This document shows, one piece after another, positions 11,144 through 22,961 of a stretch of DNA of 43,592 nt (position 1 is the first letter of the stretch; each line of letters begins with the position of its first letter). Origin of the DNA: Wenzhouxiangellaceae bacterium (GTDB lineage: Bacteria > Pseudomonadota > Gammaproteobacteria > Xanthomonadales > Wenzhouxiangellaceae); assembly GCA_018334995.1 (NCBI GenBank), contig JAGXKW010000004.1, forward strand, positions 1 through 43,592. The letters are read 5' to 3'. Under the pieces are notes generated by a model, which had not been told where the DNA came from, did no database searches, and saw nothing but the letters and a program-made list of their open reading frames with translations. The position numbers were made by a program, and so were the translations under genes.

Positions 11144-11446
11144 ATGAAAAATCGAAACGCTATCGTCGAATTCAGCGTCACGCCCGTGGGCGGCGGCACC
11201 CATCTCACCGACGTCATCGCGCGCATTACCCGCATCGTGCGCGACTCCGGCCTGGACAACGAACTGCACGCCATGGGCACGATCCTCGAAGGCGACCTCG
11301 ACGAATGCATGAACGTCATCCGGCAGTGCATCGACGCGGCGCTGGAAGAAACCCCGCGCGCCAGCACCTCGGTGCGCATCGACGCCGGCGAAGGCCGTTC
11401 CGGCATCGCCGATCGCGTCCGATCGGTGGAAGAACGGCTGAGCTGA
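11144..11446 (+). CDS. MTH1187/YkoF-type thiamine-binding-fold protein (DUF77)
   Basis: A 100-residue single-domain protein of the MTH1187 (DUF77) family: a ferredoxin-like fold that in the YkoF relative binds thiamine and in others forms tetramers. Family hallmarks are the start AIVEFSVTPVGGGTHLTDVIARITRIV, the HAMGTILEGDLDECMNVI stretch and the C-terminal ASTSVRIDAGEGRSG. It begins at ATG 11144 with AGGG about 9 bases upstream. It is divergent from the radical SAM gene (227 bases between, no other gene visible there) and converges with clpB. Ligand and role are unknown. Confidence 0.85.
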   Translation: MKNRNAIVEFSVTPVGGGTHLTDVIARITRIVRDSGLDNELHAMGTILEGDLDECMNVIRQCIDAALEETPRASTSVRIDAGEGRSGIADRVRSVEERLS

Positions 11447-11515
11447 AACGCAGTTCTCGTCGGTAACCTGTTCGGAAGCAACCCCTGATCCGGAGCGTGG
11501 TGTGTGGGCTGCCAG

Positions 11516-14089
11516 TCAGGCGAGCAAAAGTTCGCCTTCCCCGGCATCCACCTTCACCGTATCGCCCGGCTGGTAATCCCCCGCCAGGATCTTCTGCGCC
11601 AGCGGATTCTCCAGCCGGTGCTGGATCGCTCTTTTCAAGGGCCGCGCGCCGTAGACCGGATCGAAGCCGGCTTCGCCGAGCAGGTCCAGCGCGGCACCGG
11701 TGATCTCGAAGCCCATGTCGCGGTCGGCGAGACGTTTTTCCAGATACTGGACCTGAATGCCTGCGATCTGTCGGATCTGCTGCTCGTCCAGCGGGTGGAA
11801 GACGACGATCTCGTCCACGCGGTTGATGAATTCGGGTCGGAACTGCTGTCCAACGACTTCCATCACCGCGGCCTTCATCGCGTCGTAGTCCTCGCCGGCC
11901 ATGCGCTGGATGCGATCGGAGCCGAGGTTCGACGTCATGACGATGACGGTATTCCGGAAGTCTACGGTGCGGCCGTGACCGTCGGTGAGGCGGCCGTCGT
12001 CCAGAACCTGCAGCAGGATGTTGAACACGTCCGGATGGGCCTTCTCGACCTCGTCGAGCAGGATCACCGAGTACGGCCGGCGGCGGACGGTCTCGGTGAG
12101 ATAACCGCCCTCTTCGTAACCGACATAGCCGGGCGGCGCACCGATCAACCGGGCCACGGCGTGCTTTTCCATGAACTCCGACATGTCGATGCGCACCATC
12201 GCGTCCTCGGTATCGAACAGGAAGTTCGCCAACGATTTGCACAGCTCGGTCTTTCCGACGCCGGTAGGGCCGAGGAACAGAAACGACCCGTTGGGCCGAT
12301 TCGGATCGGCGAGCCCGGCCCGGGATCTGCGAATCGCGTCGGCAACGGCCTTGACGGCCTCGTCCTGGCCGACGACGCGCTGGTGCAGCGCCTCTTCCAT
12401 GCGCAGCAGCTTTTCGCGCTCGCCTTCGAGCATTTTCGATACCGGGATACCGGTCCAGCGGCTGACCACCTCGGCGATTTCCTCCTCGGTGACCTTGTTG
12501 CGAAGCAGCTGGAAATGCTGCGTGGTGTCCTCGGACTCGGCCTGCTCGAGCTGCTGCTCCAGTTCCGGGATACGCCCGTGCTGCAACTCGGCCATGCGCG
12601 ACCAGTCCTGGGCCCGGCGCGCGTTGTCGAGCTCGGCGCGCGCACGCTCGAGCTCTTCCTTGATGTGCGTGGCGCCTTGCACCGAGGCTTTCTCGGACTT
12701 CCAGATTTCCTCCATGTCGGAGAATTCGCGTTCGGCTTCCTCGATCTGGTCTTCCAGGTCCCTGAGCCGCTTTTTCGAGGCCTCGTCGGTTTCCGATTTC
12801 AGTGCCTCACGCTCGATCCTGAGCTGGATCAGGCGACGCTCGATCCGGTCCATGGCCTCGGGCTTGGAGTCGATTTCCATCCGGATGCGACTGGCGGCCT
12901 CGTCCATCAGATCGATGGCCTTGTCCGGCAACTGTCGGTCGGTGATGTAGCGGTGCGACAGCGTGGCCGCGGCGACCAGCGCCGGGTCGGTGATATCTAC
13001 GCCGTGGTGGACCTCGTAGCGTTCCTGCAGCCCCCGGAGGATGGCGATGGTGTCCTCGACGCTGGGCTCGTCGATGATGACCTTCTGAAAACGCCGCTCC
13101 AGCGCCGCATCCGTTTCGATGTTCTCGCGGTACTCGTCCAGCGTGGTCGCGCCGATGCAGTGGAGCTCGCCTCTCGCCAATGCGGGCTTGAGCATGTTGC
13201 CGGCGTCCATGGAACCTTCGGCCTTGCCTGCACCGACCATGGTGTGGACCTCGTCGATGAACAGGATGATGCGGCCTTCCTGCTTCTTGAGATCGCTGAG
13301 CACCGCCTTGAGCCGTTCTTCGAACTCGCCGCGGAACTTGGCGCCGGCAATCAGCGCACCCATGTCCAGCGACAGCACACGCTTGTCGCGCAGGCCTTCG
13401 GGCACTTCGCCATTGATGATGCGCTGGGCCAGGCCTTCGACGATCGCGGTCTTGCCTACACCGGGCTCGCCGATCAGCACCGGATTGTTCTTGGTACGGC
13501 GCTGCAGCACCTGGACGGCACGGCGGATCTCCTCGTCACGACCAATGACCGGGTCCAGCCTGGACTGCTCGGCCTTTTCGGTCAGATCGATGGTGTACTT
13601 GTCCAGCGCTTCGCGCGTGTCTTCGGCGTTGGGGTCGTCGACCTTCTCGCCGCCGCGCACCGATTCGATGGCGTCTTCCACACCCTGTTTCGTCACACCG
13701 GCCTGGTGCAGGATCTCGCTCAAACCCACCTTGGCTTCCAGTGCGGCGAGCACGAACAGCTCCGAGGCAATGTAGCTGTCGCCGCGCTTTTGCGCGATCT
13801 TGTCGGTCAGATTCAATACCCGGCCCAGGTCGTTGGACAGGTTGACCTGTCCGGCCTCGCCGCCGGAAACGCTGGGCATGCCGTCGAGCTTTTCGCCCAG
13901 CCGCGAGCGCAGCGATGCGACCTGTGCGCCGGCCTTGGTCATCAGGCCACGGATGCCGCCGCCTTCCTGGTCGAGCAATGCGACCATCACATGTTCCGGC
14001 TCGAGCATCGCGTGATCCAACCCCAGCGCCAGGCTCTGCGCGTCGTTCAGCGCCTGCTGGAAGCGCGCGGTCAGTTTGTCCATTCGCAT
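11516..14089 (-). CDS. clpB: ATP-dependent disaggregase ClpB
   Basis: Hexameric AAA+ chaperone that extracts proteins from aggregates together with DnaK. From the ATG at 14089 the protein is 857 residues, the same as the Escherichia coli protein, and begins [14 protein letters not shown] like other ClpBs. Earlier in-frame starts would add unrelated residues. Domains in order: Clp N-domain (about 1-145), first AAA domain with Walker A GEPGVGKT, coiled middle domain (about 400-530, rich in Glu/Arg/Lys), second AAA domain with Walker A GPTGVGKT, and C-terminal subdomain. AGGGA sits 7 bases before the start. A sigma-32-type promoter lies just upstream (14130-14156), so heat-shock control is expected. 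Confidence 0.97.
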   Translation of the reverse strand: MRMDKLTARFQQALNDAQSLALGLDHAMLEPEHVMVALLDQEGGGIRGLMTKAGAQVASLRSRLGEKLDGMPSVSGGEAGQVNLSNDLGRVLNLTDKIAQKRGDSYIASELFVLAALEAKVGLSEILHQAGVTKQGVEDAIESVRGGEKVDDPNAEDTREALDKYTIDLTEKAEQSRLDPVIGRDEEIRRAVQVLQRRTKNNPVLIGEPGVGKTAIVEGLAQRIINGEVPEGLRDKRVLSLDMGALIAGAKFRGEFEERLKAVLSDLKKQEGRIILFIDEVHTMVGAGKAEGSMDAGNMLKPALARGELHCIGATTLDEYRENIETDAALERRFQKVIIDEPSVEDTIAILRGLQERYEVHHGVDITDPALVAAATLSHRYITDRQLPDKAIDLMDEAASRIRMEIDSKPEAMDRIERRLIQLRIEREALKSETDEASKKRLRDLEDQIEEAEREFSDMEEIWKSEKASVQGATHIKEELERARAELDNARRAQDWSRMAELQHGRIPELEQQLEQAESEDTTQHFQLLRNKVTEEEIAEVVSRWTGIPVSKMLEGEREKLLRMEEALHQRVVGQDEAVKAVADAIRRSRAGLADPNRPNGSFLFLGPTGVGKTELCKSLANFLFDTEDAMVRIDMSEFMEKHAVARLIGAPPGYVGYEEGGYLTETVRRRPYSVILLDEVEKAHPDVFNILLQVLDDGRLTDGHGRTVDFRNTVIVMTSNLGSDRIQRMAGEDYDAMKAAVMEVVGQQFRPEFINRVDEIVVFHPLDEQQIRQIAGIQVQYLEKRLADRDMGFEITGAALDLLGEAGFDPVYGARPLKRAIQHRLENPLAQKILAGDYQPGDTVKVDAGEGELLLA

Positions 14090-14129
14090 ATCGGCGTCCC
14101 TAATCAGAAATTCTTGACTTATCCACAGG

Positions 14130-14156
14130 GTGGGGCCGGCCGAGACCCGAATCAAG
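14130..14156 (-). promoter_or_regulatory. Sigma-32 (RpoH) heat-shock promoter of clpB
   Basis: Read on the minus strand: CTTGAT (-35, complement of 14151-14156), a 15-base spacer, then CCCCAC (-10, complement of 14130-14135). The sigma-32 consensus is CTTGAA, 13-17 bases, CCCCAT, so each box matches at 5 of 6 positions with an ideal spacer. The distance to the clpB ATG leaves a leader of about 30 bases. No competing sigma-70 promoter is evident. Confidence 0.8.
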
Positions 14157-14260
14157 CAAAACGCTCAAAGGTACTGCCGGCGACTCTCGGCTACATGGAG
14201 TGATTTTGATATATGGAACGGGCGCTACGGTTGATACGAGGCAAAAAAAACGAGAACCGG

Positions 14261-14427
14261 CTCCGCGAAGCCGCAAAGACAGGAAACCCGGGAAAGACGG
14301 GCGAAAAGGGAAACTGCATCGCCCGCAGCGTCTGCGACCCTGTAGCCGGGACGTCACACGGCTCGCAGGCTCTGCCAGAGTCTGCCTTCGACCAGCTTTC
14401 CTTTGCGTCTTTACAGCTTCGCAAGCG
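14261..14427. repeat. Palindromic intergenic element with imperfect inverted arms
   Basis: The 355-base gene-free stretch between the clpB start and the next gene contains two inverted arms, 14265-14286 and 14396-14423. Both carry GCGAAGCxGxAAAGAC followed by AGGAAA. 14 of the first 16 positions match, with a 4-base insertion in one arm. The interior shows more short inverted pieces and is not protein-like. From memory, sequences of the GCAAAGACGCAAAG type recur between genes in unrelated bacterial genomes, which suggests a dispersed element. Its origin is not provable here. Open frames across it look like chance. Confidence 0.5.
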
Positions 14428-14444
14428 CTGATCTGATTTTGATT

Positions 14445-16394
14445 CTACAGCTGGGTCAAAGTCTCGAAACCGTCGTCGAACAGCGCTTCGGGCAACTCCG
14501 GACCGAGCATGGTGGCGCCCAGTGGCGCATCCTCGACGTCCGGGAAGAGCCGCAACGTGACCGGGCCGGGCGCACGGTCTGCGACCAGCGAGAACCGAAA
14601 GCCGGTGCCCCAGTCCAGCGGCGTATCGCCGGGATTTTCCCAGCGCACCGTGTTGGCCGAAGTCGCCGCCACCCAGTCCTGCCCGGCCGTGCGGTCGGCG
14701 CGCGCAAAGCCGGTCGAAGACACGCTCGCCGCAACCGCAATGGGCAGCTCCACGGCATTCAGGCCGGTGTTGGAGAGGATCTGCAGATCGGGCTCGGCGC
14801 CGGCAGTCGTGGCGCGCATGAAGTCGTGGTTCATGACCACGTAGTCGTAGCGCCAGGTGCCGTCACCGAGGTCGCTGGCGCGAACCGCCACGCTGATCGT
14901 GCCGTCGGGGGTTTCGAGGACGGCACGATCGGCATTGCCTTCGGATGCGAGCGGGTCAAGCCATGCGTCGAGAACCGAACCCTGGGCGTAGTCGCCGACG
15001 GCCGCAAAGGTCCAGATGCCACCGTCGGTGGTCGGATTCCAGCTCGGATCGACCTCTCGCCAGCCCATCGTATTGAAAATTTCGACATCGTCGCGCACGA
15101 CGTACCAGGCCTCGACGAAGTAGCGCGCGCCGGGCTCGACGAGATCGGTCTCTAAGACGTTCATCCGGTTTTCGAACGGGCCGTCGGAGCGCTCCTCGGC
15201 CGACTGGTTGCCGTCGCAATCGGCGTCGAACAGCGAGAAACAACGGCCCCACTGGCCCGTCACCGGAACGATCTCGCCACGCGGGGCGAGAAATTCGTCG
15301 AAGTCGTTGCTCGAGGCGCTGTACGTATCGCTGCAGCCGGTCCACAGGATGTTGCCACCGGGGCACGGGCAGTCATCGTTGACGGTGAAAAAGGCGTGCT
15401 TGGCGCCCGACGCGCCAATCTGCTCGAATCGACCGTCGGCCGAAAGCCGGTACATGTTCCAGACCAGGTAGGGATGCTGATCATTGGCGTACGGCGGCTC
15501 TGGATCCGTGAACTGCCGCCACCACGGCATGTCCGCACTGCCTTCGTTGACGAGTTCCGCGTTCGGCGTGACGACCATCGGACCGCCGCTCGTGCCGTCG
15601 CAATCCCGGCACCGCAGCATGGAAACGGCCGGATCATCGGAATAATTGGCCATGTCGGTCAGCACGATATCGCCGGTGAAGCCCGGATCGGTCGGCCAAT
15701 TCGGGGCGGAGCATTGATCGGTGCCTCTTGTCCCGACTGATTCGCCGGTGCGCACCACGTCGGCGCTCAAGTGGGCGACGCCGAACACCTGCCCGGCGAT
15801 TTCAGGCTGTCCGGCGAGTGCGGCCAGTTCAGCGCTCATGCTGAGATTGGCGAAGCGAATCTCGAGTCGCGCGTCGCCCTCGACGAGTTCGAAATGTCCG
15901 TGGTCAAGCCGTGCCCACGAAACACCCGAGCGATCCAGCAACTGGAACTGGCCCGGTCGATCGGGATGCGGCGCGATCCGGAACCCGGTCAGATCCAGCT
16001 TTTGAGCGTCAACGCGTAGCTCAAGCCCGCCTTGGACCTGCAGATAGCCACCGGTGAACGCCTCGATCGCACCGCCGGGGGCCCGGAAATCAAGCGTCTG
16101 GATCGTCAGCGCCTCGAAGCGGCCGTGCACATATCCAAGCAGGTGGCGCGTTCCACCCTTCGACACGGCGCGCACGAAATCCGCCTCGATGCCCAACGGC
16201 GAAAGCACGCCCTGATTCAGCTCGATCACGACCTCGCCGCCGGCCACGCTCCAGATCGTCGATGACTCGTCCGGCGCGGCCAACGCAGCGCTGCAGAAAC
16301 CCGCCAGCATCGCCAGCATCGCCGGAACCGACCATCGCCGCGGCGCGAACCTTTTCGAACGGCTTGCGGCCTTACTCCTCTCCATCTTCGGCAT
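14445..16394 (-). CDS. Secreted protein of unknown function with DGFE-type C-terminus
   Basis: A 649-residue protein I cannot assign to a characterised family. Residues 1-39 form a signal peptide: basic start, hydrophobic SVPAMLAMLAGFCSAALA, cleavage near A39/A40. The mature part is acidic, rich in Gly/Asp/Trp and beta-prone. It contains Cys-rich segments (MLRCRDCDG; DDCPCPGG then GCSDTYSAS), a Ca-binding-like FDADCDGNQSAEE, and the stretch NMYRLSADGRFEQIG then KHAFFTVNDD. From memory, the latter resembles a recurrent set of uncharacterised extracellular bacterial proteins. The end, ALFDDGFETLTQL, has a DGFE motif that I associate with exported Lysobacterales proteins. The start at 16394 has AGGA 6 bases upstream and overlaps the 3' end of the antiporter gene by 23 bases, implying coupling. 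ATG 16385 is an alternative. Confidence 0.75.
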   Translation of the reverse strand: MPKMERSKAASRSKRFAPRRWSVPAMLAMLAGFCSAALAAPDESSTIWSVAGGEVVIELNQGVLSPLGIEADFVRAVSKGGTRHLLGYVHGRFEALTIQTLDFRAPGGAIEAFTGGYLQVQGGLELRVDAQKLDLTGFRIAPHPDRPGQFQLLDRSGVSWARLDHGHFELVEGDARLEIRFANLSMSAELAALAGQPEIAGQVFGVAHLSADVVRTGESVGTRGTDQCSAPNWPTDPGFTGDIVLTDMANYSDDPAVSMLRCRDCDGTSGGPMVVTPNAELVNEGSADMPWWRQFTDPEPPYANDQHPYLVWNMYRLSADGRFEQIGASGAKHAFFTVNDDCPCPGGNILWTGCSDTYSASSNDFDEFLAPRGEIVPVTGQWGRCFSLFDADCDGNQSAEERSDGPFENRMNVLETDLVEPGARYFVEAWYVVRDDVEIFNTMGWREVDPSWNPTTDGGIWTFAAVGDYAQGSVLDAWLDPLASEGNADRAVLETPDGTISVAVRASDLGDGTWRYDYVVMNHDFMRATTAGAEPDLQILSNTGLNAVELPIAVAASVSSTGFARADRTAGQDWVAATSANTVRWENPGDTPLDWGTGFRFSLVADRAPGPVTLRLFPDVEDAPLGATMLGPELPEALFDDGFETLTQL

Positions 16395-18174
16395 GCAGGA
16401 TCCTGCGATCTTCCTCGAACAGCTCGGCGAGCTGTTCACGGCTGCGACGATCGATCTCGACCAGCTCGGCCTCGTCGTCCTTGTGAGCCACCTGGTCTTC
16501 CAGCGTCCGCTCGTCGTGCTCGCGGAACATGTCGACATAGCGCGATGCTCTGCGAACGCCCACCGCGCTCAAGGATTCACGCGCCAGATCCAGGCTGGAG
16601 AGCCAGGCCTCGCGAATCACGTAATCCACGCCCAGTGCCTTGAGTTCCAGCGCGTGCATTCGGTTGCGCGCCCGCGCGTGTATGCGCAATTCGGGAAAGT
16701 GACGCCTGACCATTTGCGCGGTCTGGATGGAAACATCGATATCCGAAATCGTCAGCACGAAAAGCGTGGCATGGTCGGCGTCCGCTGCGCGCAGCACATC
16801 CAGGTTGGTGGCGTTGCCGTAGAAGACCCGGTGGCCGAACTTGCGCACGAAATCAACCTGTTCCTGATCGTAATCCAGCGCGGTGAAGTGAATATCGAGC
16901 ATGGACATGTTGCGCGCGACGATCTGTCCCACGCGCCCCAGCCCGGCGATGATGACTCGCGGCTCGCCATGGTCGTCGGGAATATCCTCCAACTGCCGGC
17001 CGTCACCACCCCCGGGCGCGATGCGCGGCTGAATCCAGCGCTCATTGATGAAAAACATCAGCGGCGTCAACGCCATCGACACCGAAATGGCGGCGACCAA
17101 TTGGTCGACCACACCCGCTTGCAGCACGCCCTCGTTGAGCGCGACGGTAAACAGGACGAACCCGAACTCCCCGGCCTGGGGCAGCGCGAAGGCCAACGAT
17201 ACCGAGCTGCGCGAATCGAGCCCCGAATACCTGCCGACGGCCAGCAGCACGACGAACTTCAGCACCATCATCACCATGACGATGCCGACAATCAACCAAG
17301 GCTCAGCGATCAGCCGTCCGAAATCGATGGACATGCCCACGGCAATGAAAAACAGTCCCAGCAGCAAGCCCTTGAACGGTTCGACCCCGGCTTCGAGTTC
17401 GTGGCGGAATTCGGATTCCGACAGCAGCACGCCGGCCAGGAATGCGCCCAGTGCCATGCTCAGCCCGGCCCATTCGGCCAGCAGCGCGGTACCCAGCGCC
17501 ACCAGCAATACCGCGGCGAGGAAAACTTCGCGCACGCCGGAGCCCACGATGATGCGGAAAACCGGACGCAGCAGGAAATGGCCGCCGACGATGATCGCGG
17601 CAATCACCGCCGCGGTCTGCAGAAACTGGACGAACAGATTCGCGGGTTCCTGCGCGATGTCGCCGGCCGGCGCGAACAGGGGAATCAGTGCCAGCAGCGG
17701 GATCACTGCGATGTCCTGCAGCAGCAGGATGCCGAAAGCGGCGCGGCCATAGGGTGCGGTCAACTGTTTCTTCTCGGCCAGCATCTGCAAACCGATGGCG
17801 GTAGACGAAAGCGACAGCACGATTGCGACCAGCAATCCCAGATGAACGCTTTCGAGCCACCACGCGGCCAGCGGCCAGAACAGCACGGTCGACAGCGACA
17901 GCTGCAGGGAGCCGTTGACGAAGATGAGCCGCCGCAGAACGCTAAGCCGGCTGGGGCGCAATTCCAGCCCGATCACGAACAGCAGCAGCACGATGCCGAG
18001 TTCGGAGAAATGCAGGATGGTCTCGACATCGTCGATCAGGCCGAGCACCCACGGGCCGATCAGGACGCCGGCGGCCAGGTAGCCCAGAACCGCGCCAAGA
18101 CCGAAGCGCCGCGCCAGCGGCACCATGATCACGGCGCTCGCCAGGAATATCAGTACTTCGCCCAGTGCAACCAT
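16372..18174 (-). CDS. KefB/CPA2-family monovalent cation:proton antiporter
   Basis: A 600-residue inner-membrane transporter. Residues 1 to about 380 carry 12-13 hydrophobic segments of the Na/H-exchanger fold, including GYLAAGVLIGPWVLGL and the family-typical LLQDIAVIPL (Q153, D154). Residues 405-530 form a TrkA-N/RCK Rossmann domain with GLGRVG (411-416), which binds NAD(H) and gates transport in KefB/KefC. The acidic, Arg-rich tail (about 540-600) is soluble. Relatives exchange potassium for protons, sometimes under glutathione-adduct control, and the exact ion here is not readable. It starts 77 bases after eno and overlaps the secreted-protein gene at its 3' end. Confidence 0.92.
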   Translation of the reverse strand: MVALGEVLIFLASAVIMVPLARRFGLGAVLGYLAAGVLIGPWVLGLIDDVETILHFSELGIVLLLFVIGLELRPSRLSVLRRLIFVNGSLQLSLSTVLFWPLAAWWLESVHLGLLVAIVLSLSSTAIGLQMLAEKKQLTAPYGRAAFGILLLQDIAVIPLLALIPLFAPAGDIAQEPANLFVQFLQTAAVIAAIIVGGHFLLRPVFRIIVGSGVREVFLAAVLLVALGTALLAEWAGLSMALGAFLAGVLLSESEFRHELEAGVEPFKGLLLGLFFIAVGMSIDFGRLIAEPWLIVGIVMVMMVLKFVVLLAVGRYSGLDSRSSVSLAFALPQAGEFGFVLFTVALNEGVLQAGVVDQLVAAISVSMALTPLMFFINERWIQPRIAPGGGDGRQLEDIPDDHGEPRVIIAGLGRVGQIVARNMSMLDIHFTALDYDQEQVDFVRKFGHRVFYGNATNLDVLRAADADHATLFVLTISDIDVSIQTAQMVRRHFPELRIHARARNRMHALELKALGVDYVIREAWLSSLDLARESLSAVGVRRASRYVDMFREHDERTLEDQVAHKDDEAELVEIDRRSREQLAELFEEDRRILHAEDGEE

Positions 18175-18251
18175 TCAGGTACCGGATTTCATCAATGCAT
18201 GACCATCATGACGCGCTGATACAACAAGCGCAAGGCGGTCTCGTGAAGCGT

Positions 18252-22246
<3,995 letters not shown>

Positions 22247-22319
22247 CCCCAGCAACCCGGTTCCTGCCGCCCTGTTGCGCACCCTTGCGCGGGCAGCAGG
22301 TGCATTGTGGCAAAGCCAT

Positions 22320-22328
22320 TGCTATACT
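22320..22328 (+). promoter_or_regulatory. Extended -10 promoter for the FHA-kinase pair
   Basis: TGCTATACT is an extended -10 (TG, one base, then TATACT, 5 of 6 to consensus). It lies about 38 bases before the FHA gene start. The -35 position (17 bases upstream) is poor, which is acceptable for an extended -10 promoter. Confidence 0.45.
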
Positions 22329-22366
22329 CGATCACCAGGCAATATGGCCTTCCTCAGAGATAGCCG

Positions 22367-22915
22367 ATGAAGGGCGAGTCAGAAAATCGACCGATCAAGC
22401 AGCGCGAAGAAGCCGGCCGGACCGGGCCGCAAGGGACTCAGTTGTTCTCGCGTGACCAGATTGCCGAAATTCTGGAAAACGATTCGGAATCCGACGAAGA
22501 CCGGTCTCAGGCCAGGCTTGTGCTTTTGACCGACCATTCGGCGGGACACCGGACAGGCAAGGTTTTCGGTCTCTCCGCCGATCGGGTCACGGTCGGCCGT
22601 TCCTCGGCATGCGACGTTTGCATCGAGGAGCCCAGCATGTCGTCGGAGCACGCGCGGCTGGCTTATTCGGACGATGCCTGGCGCGTGATCAATCTCCTGT
22701 CCACCAACGGCGTGTACGTAAACGACGAAAAGGTTTTTTCTCACCGTCTCGCCGACGGCGACGAAATCCGCATGGGTCGGGTGCGCCTTCGTTTTCACCA
22801 GCCGATCAGCGGAAAACGCCGCGGCGGCCCAAGCGCCCTGTCGTGGCTGTACCGGGCGGGCTGGCTGGGACTCGCGATTGGCGCGGCCGTCGTAGCGGTC
22901 TGGCTACTGCAATGA
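22367..22915 (+). CDS. FHA-domain membrane protein
   Basis: A 182-residue protein. An FHA domain, a phosphothreonine-peptide reader, spans about 50-145. The signature residues are all in place: GRS (77-79), SSEH (92-95) and STNG (112-115), which form the phosphate-binding site. Residues 1-48 are polar and probably disordered. Residues about 164-181 form a C-terminal transmembrane helix (GWLGLAIGAAVVAVWLL), so the FHA domain is tethered to the inner membrane on the cytoplasmic side. The gene is followed 46 bases downstream by a transmembrane Ser/Thr kinase, its probable signalling partner. Target proteins are unknown. Confidence 0.88.
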   Translation: MKGESENRPIKQREEAGRTGPQGTQLFSRDQIAEILENDSESDEDRSQARLVLLTDHSAGHRTGKVFGLSADRVTVGRSSACDVCIEEPSMSSEHARLAYSDDAWRVINLLSTNGVYVNDEKVFSHRLADGDEIRMGRVRLRFHQPISGKRRGGPSALSWLYRAGWLGLAIGAAVVAVWLLQ

Positions 22916-22961
22916 GCCTGATCGGCATCGGACCGGGTCACGCGAAAGACGGCCGGGTCTG

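Noticed and set aside
11504-14203. 899-codon open frame on the plus strand opposite clpB
   Set aside because: Antisense shadow. ClpB motifs and length on the minus strand are unambiguous.
14200-14436. Open frames of 70-80 codons across the clpB upstream region
   Set aside because: They are low-complexity, run through the inverted arms and the clpB promoter side, lack a credible ribosome binding site and have no recognisable domain.
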